Assembly: GCA_038257535.1 (NCBI GenBank)
Contig: JBBSJE010000299.1
Coordinates: 1 to 7,104 of the forward strand
From: JAGTJU01 sp038257535
Lineage (GTDB): Bacteria > Myxococcota_A > Polyangia > Fen-1088
Reading direction: 5' to 3'
Length of the DNA: 7,104 bases
A program made the translations under genes and the position numbers. This document shows positions 6,438-7,104 of this stretch, piece after piece. Each line of letters starts with the position of its first letter. Positions within the stretch are counted from its first letter, which is position 1. The notes beneath the pieces are model-generated. The model ran no database searches, was not told where the DNA came from, and was given only the letters and a program-made list of their open reading frames with translations.

Positions 6438-7104
6438 GTGTCGGCCGTGGGGTCGGGCTGGCCAGGCTGGGTGGGATCGTCGGCAAGCCCCTCACGCCCG
6501 GCAATGGTGCCAATGCTATATTTTTCCAGCTTGTAATAAAGCGCGCTGGTCTTGATGCCCAATTTGCGCGCGGTTTCGGTCTTAACGCCGTTTGTGTCTT
6601 CGTACGCACGAGCGATCAATTGCCGTTCAAGGTCCTCAAGAATCTCTGGCAAGCTGCTATCCCCGGAGGGCAACGGCAGCACGTTGCGCGGCACCGATTG
6701 CCGAAACACAGGCGGCAACGCGTTGGTGGTGATGGTGGTGCCTTCGGCAAACACCAGTGCCTGTTCGATCGCGTTTTCCAACTCACGCACGTTGCCCGGC
6801 CAGTCGTAAGCGCACAGCTGCGCGAGCGCCGCCTGGTCGATGGTCTTGATGTGCGGGTTCAAGCGTGGGCCCTGTTTGGCGATGAAGTGGTTCACCAACG
6901 AAGGAATGTCTTCTTTGTGCTCACGCAAGGCAGGCACGTCACAAGCCACAACGTGCATGCGGTAATAAAGATCTTCGCGAAAACGCCCGGCCTCAACCTC
7001 GCGCTTCAAATCACGGTGGGTTGCCGAGATCACGCGCACGTTCACCTTCACGGTCTCTTCGCCGCCCACGCGCTCGAACTCTTGTTCTTGCAAAACACGC
7101 AGCA
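6434..7104 (-). CDS. Sigma-54-dependent NtrC-family transcriptional activator, N-terminal part outside the window
   Basis: The C-terminal 222 residues are present and the frame runs open through position 7104, so no start codon is in the window. In order: the rear half of the AAA+ domain with LLRVLQEQEFERVGG, sensor I (VISATHRDL, about 24-32 of the fragment), the arginine-finger region FREDLYYRM (41-49), sensor II WPGNVRELENAIEQAL (101-116), a linker, then a Fis-type helix-turn-helix (about 155-195, TARKLGIKTSALYYKLEKY). A polar, Pro/Asp-rich tail of about 25 residues follows. Such proteins bind upstream enhancers and drive open-complex formation by sigma-54 RNA polymerase. The input domain (response-regulator receiver, GAF, PAS or FHA) and the GAFTGA loop are not in view, so the signal is unknown. 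The stop codon overlaps the deacetylase start, placing both in one operon. Confidence 0.95.
   Translation of the reverse strand, partial: LRVLQEQEFERVGGEETVKVNVRVISATHRDLKREVEAGRFREDLYYRMHVVACDVPALREHKEDIPSLVNHFIAKQGPRLNPHIKTIDQAALAQLCAYDWPGNVRELENAIEQALVFAEGTTITTNALPPVFRQSVPRNVLPLPSGDSSLPEILEDLERQLIARAYEDTNGVKTETARKLGIKTSALYYKLEKYSIGTIAGREGLADDPTQPGQPDPTADT

Overview
The window is GC-rich, densely coding DNA from a Gram-negative-type bacterial chromosome. It holds seven protein-coding genes, two of them cut by the window edges. There is no sign of an insertion sequence, phage, CRISPR array, tRNA or rRNA. The gene mix is an AarF/UbiB-type kinase, a sigma-54 enhancer-binding regulator, a histone-deacetylase-fold amidohydrolase and a small orphan protein of a type I associate with myxobacteria. 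This suggests Myxococcota or a related former 'Deltaproteobacteria' lineage, but that is an inference from gene content and style, not a proven placement.

Layout. Left (1-1580, minus): an ABC1/AarF/UbiB atypical kinase whose C-terminus runs off the window; it has an unusual proline-rich N-terminal extension. A 123-bp divergent intergenic region separates it from a small orphan gene (1704-2114, plus) that also starts with a proline-rich segment. Centre (2204-4020, plus): a two-gene sugar-acid operon, a PfkB-family 2-keto-3-deoxygluconate kinase (kdgK) followed 26 bp later by 2-keto-3-deoxy-6-phosphogluconate aldolase (eda). The 89-bp region upstream carries a perfect TATAAT, an inverted repeat across the -35/spacer region and a perfect palindrome TAAGCGCTTA at the predicted transcription start, which is an operator-like arrangement. 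Right (4053-7104, minus): three genes in one direction. A sigma-54-dependent activator (only the C-terminal half is present) overlaps by 4 bp (ATGA) with a histone-deacetylase-family amidohydrolase. After a 117-bp gap comes a DHA1/TetA-like MFS exporter, which ends convergently 32 bp from eda.

How the genes work together. KdgK plus Eda form the lower arm of hexuronate or semiphosphorylative Entner-Doudoroff catabolism: KDG to KDPG, then pyruvate plus glyceraldehyde 3-phosphate. The regulator and the deacetylase are almost certainly translationally coupled, so the deacetylase may belong to a sigma-54-linked response. Whether the MFS gene is part of that transcription unit is uncertain. The kinase and the small divergent gene may share a control region. 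No obviously new system is visible. The most interesting points are the compact kdgK control region, the regulator-deacetylase coupling, and the orphan protein beside the kinase.
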